NCBI GenBank assembly: GCA_023140455.1
Contig: JAGLLQ010000082.1
Location: 1 to 10,495 of the forward strand
Source of the DNA: Desulfobacteraceae bacterium
GTDB lineage: Bacteria > Desulfobacterota > Desulfobacteria > Desulfobacterales > Desulfobacteraceae
Direction: 5' to 3'
Length of the DNA stretch: 10,495 bases
Shown: piece by piece, positions 9,206 to 10,495 of the stretch
Numbering within the stretch: position 1 is the first letter of the stretch
Layout: each line of letters opens with the position of its first letter
Notes under the pieces: generated by a model
Databases searched by the model: none
Seen by the model: only the letters and a program-made list of their open reading frames with translations
Told to the model about the DNA's origin: nothing
Position numbers and translations under genes: made by a program

Positions 9206-9995
9206 TAAATTTGTCTGTCATCAAACGTTCATATAGCAGAGGGGAAAATCTTGATACCAGGTATCCGATTTTCCCCATGAGAGTGAGAACAAGAATGGGC
9301 TTTTGTTTCATCATCCCTTTAACTATCTGCTTTGCAACGTTTTCAGGAGAGTCTTCTTTGCCGATTTTAGTTTGTTCATGTGTGGCAATATTCCCGTCAC
9401 CGCCCAAGGCTCTTGTCTGGAGATTTGTTCTGATAAAGCCCGGGGCAACAATCATGACGTGAACTCCTTTATGCTTCAGTTCGCATCTTAAAGAAGTAAA
9501 CAAACCGTGCAGAGCATGTTTGCTTGCGCTGTATCCGGTTCTTCCCAATAAAGGTGCCACACCGGCAATGGATTCGTTTACAATGATCATTCCTTTTGTT
9601 TGAATGAGGCTTGGGAGAGATGCTTTAGTACAATATAAAGACCCAAAAAAGTTGACATCCATAACTTTTTTAAACACAGAAATATCTGTCTTCTCAAACA
9701 GTCCTCTTTGGGTTATACCTGCATTGTTAAATAAGATATCAATCTGTCCATACTTATTTATTACTTCATTAATTGAAGATTTACATGATTTTTCATCAGT
9801 TACATCACAGGGCAGGGCAAGGATATCAAACCCCTGTTTTAAAAGGAGCTGCTCCTGGGTTTCAAGTCCTGCCTCGTCAGAATCAAGCATGACGATTTTA
9901 GCGCCTTGTTTTGCAAGTTCTATGCATGTGGCAAGACCAATTCCCGAGGCACCACCAGTAATAACAGCAACTTTATTTTTAAATGCAGTCTTCAT
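9192..9995 (-). CDS. classical short-chain dehydrogenase/reductase (SDR)
   Basis: Cytosolic oxidoreductase of 267 residues for an alcohol/ketone-type substrate. The nucleotide-binding TGGASGIG is at 13-20; an aspartate at the end of the second strand (D38 in VMLDSD) favours NAD(H) over NADP(H). NNAG follows at 90-93, and the catalytic tetrad is complete: N115, S142, Y155 and K159 (YSASK), with the APGFIRT segment after it. The length matches the classical SDR class. A C-terminal extension (LVLTLMGKIGYLVSRFSPLLYERL) is somewhat hydrophobic, as in SDRs of the DHRS7/retinol dehydrogenase-like type, and may contact membrane or a lipophilic substrate. The ATG has no clear ribosome site; it lies 9 nt after the symporter stop codon, so translation is probably coupled. 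Substrate unknown. Confidence 0.92.
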   Translation of the reverse strand: MKTAFKNKVAVITGGASGIGLATCIELAKQGAKIVMLDSDEAGLETQEQLLLKQGFDILALPCDVTDEKSCKSSINEVINKYGQIDILFNNAGITQRGLFEKTDISVFKKVMDVNFFGSLYCTKASLPSLIQTKGMIIVNESIAGVAPLLGRTGYSASKHALHGLFTSLRCELKHKGVHVMIVAPGFIRTNLQTRALGGDGNIATHEQTKIGKEDSPENVAKQIVKGMMKQKPILVLTLMGKIGYLVSRFSPLLYERLMTDKFKKEL

Positions 9996-10005
9996 AAGTA
10001 CTTAT
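9994..10005. repeat. 12-bp perfect palindrome at the symporter-SDR junction
   Basis: ATAAGTACTTAT spans from the SDR start codon to the last base of the symporter stop codon, filling the whole 9-nt gap. Two or three perfect 12-bp palindromes are expected by chance in a window this long, so function is doubtful; in RNA it could form only a 4-bp AU stem with a GUAC loop. Confidence 0.25.
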
Positions 10006-10495
10006 CAGGCCTTATTTAATTCATGGCTTACTTCATTCCCAGGCAGCTTTCTACGGCTAAAGATAAAGGCGGTTACTAATCCTGCAAAAATATGCCATAT
10101 TCCCCACCAGCCAACAAGAACAGCCATTCCACCAAGACCGTCAAAAAAATTAAATACTAATACAAGGCCTAATGCTGAATTCTGGATTCCAACTTCGATA
10201 CAGACTGCCCTGCAATCTTTTTCATCAAGTTTTAATAATTTGCCTGACCAATATCCTATATTTAATGCAAGGGCATTATGGATAAGCACAGCAAGCATAA
10301 TCATACCAATAACATTTAAAAAGTGTTGCCAGTTTGCAGTAAGAGCACCGCAGACAATGATTATGAGAAAGATAAGCGAAAAAATTTTGAATGGTTTTTT
10401 TACTCTCTTTGCAAAAGCAGGGAAATAGTGCCCGACAGACATACCAACTATCAGGGGTATTCCAAGAATTAAAAAAACTGTGATAAAAACATCCA
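10005..10495 (-). CDS. bile acid:sodium symporter (BASS) family protein, 5' end outside window
   Basis: C-terminal half of an inner-membrane sodium-coupled organic anion symporter; the frame stays open to the window edge, so an internal methionine at 10442 is not the start. About 163 residues are visible, roughly the last four or five of the usual ten helices. The diagnostic motif EVGIQNSALGL is present, matching the helix-9 crossover where the glutamate and the glutamine four residues later (E260 and Q264 of the Neisseria ASBT homologue) bind sodium. GLGGMAVLVGWWGIWHIFAG forms the last helix, followed by a short basic tail. The family carries bile acids in animals; bacterial members move varied organic acids such as pantoate or 2-keto acids, so the substrate is open. 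The SDR gene starts 9 nt downstream, indicating one transcript. Confidence 0.88.
   Translation of the reverse strand, partial: DVFITVFLILGIPLIVGMSVGHYFPAFAKRVKKPFKIFSLIFLIIIVCGALTANWQHFLNVIGMIMLAVLIHNALALNIGYWSGKLLKLDEKDCRAVCIEVGIQNSALGLVLVFNFFDGLGGMAVLVGWWGIWHIFAGLVTAFIFSRRKLPGNEVSHELNKA

Noticed and set aside
9604..10428. Long rightward open frame of 274 codons antisense to the SDR and symporter
   Set aside because: It runs through two well-supported genes and their junction, has no domain-like content or ribosome site, and arises from the complementary frame.
10005..10442. Complete 145-residue membrane protein starting at 10442
   Set aside because: The frame stays open through to the window edge with hydrophobic sequence, and the family is normally about twice this length, so it is a 5'-truncated symporter.

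Overview
The window is AT-rich (about one third G+C by eye) bacterial chromosome. Compartmented sensor proteins, an HDFNN-type histidine kinase, an HD-GYP phosphodiesterase and a GspG-like pseudopilin with a type IV prepilin leader indicate a Gram-negative bacterium. The gene styles resemble sulfate-reducing Desulfobacteraceae (Desulfobacterota), but that placement rests on impression, not on a search. No RNA genes, CRISPR arrays or complete mobile elements are visible.

Layout. Positions 1-156 hold no gene. They carry two degenerate repeats that look like the end of an IS21-type element, and a small hairpin. A leftward block follows: a ClC chloride channel/transporter with C-terminal CBS domains (157-1956), a small putative lipoprotein of unknown function (2099-2509), a transmembrane HAMP-GAF-HD-GYP cyclic-di-GMP phosphodiesterase (2555-4657) and a GspG-like pseudopilin (4672-5154). 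The pseudopilin, phosphodiesterase and lipoprotein genes are closely spaced and probably form one operon, read from about 5.2 kb down to 2.1 kb. ClC sits behind a 142-nt gap and may have its own promoter.

A divergent control region lies at 5164-5439. It holds a near-consensus rightward sigma70 promoter (TTGACA, 17 nt, TAAAAT) bracketed by a perfect 9-bp inverted repeat, plus palindromes on both sides. Rightward from it come a periplasmic ABC_sub_bind-type solute-binding protein (5440-6621) and a large Cache-HAMP-PAS histidine kinase (6679-9180). There is no ABC permease, ATPase or response regulator nearby, so the pair looks like a binding-protein/kinase sensory module rather than an importer.

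Convergent with the kinase and only 11 nt from it is a second leftward operon: a bile acid:sodium symporter family protein, truncated by the window edge (10005-10495), then a classical SDR dehydrogenase (9192-9995) starting 9 nt later.

Working together (inference): the centre of the window is two extracytoplasmic sensing modules, binding protein plus kinase on one side and pseudopilin plus HD-GYP on the other, sharing one 276-nt control region. This could couple detection of a small solute to local cyclic-di-GMP turnover. The symporter-SDR pair looks like uptake plus oxidation/reduction of an organic acid or alcohol, with no evident link to the sensors.
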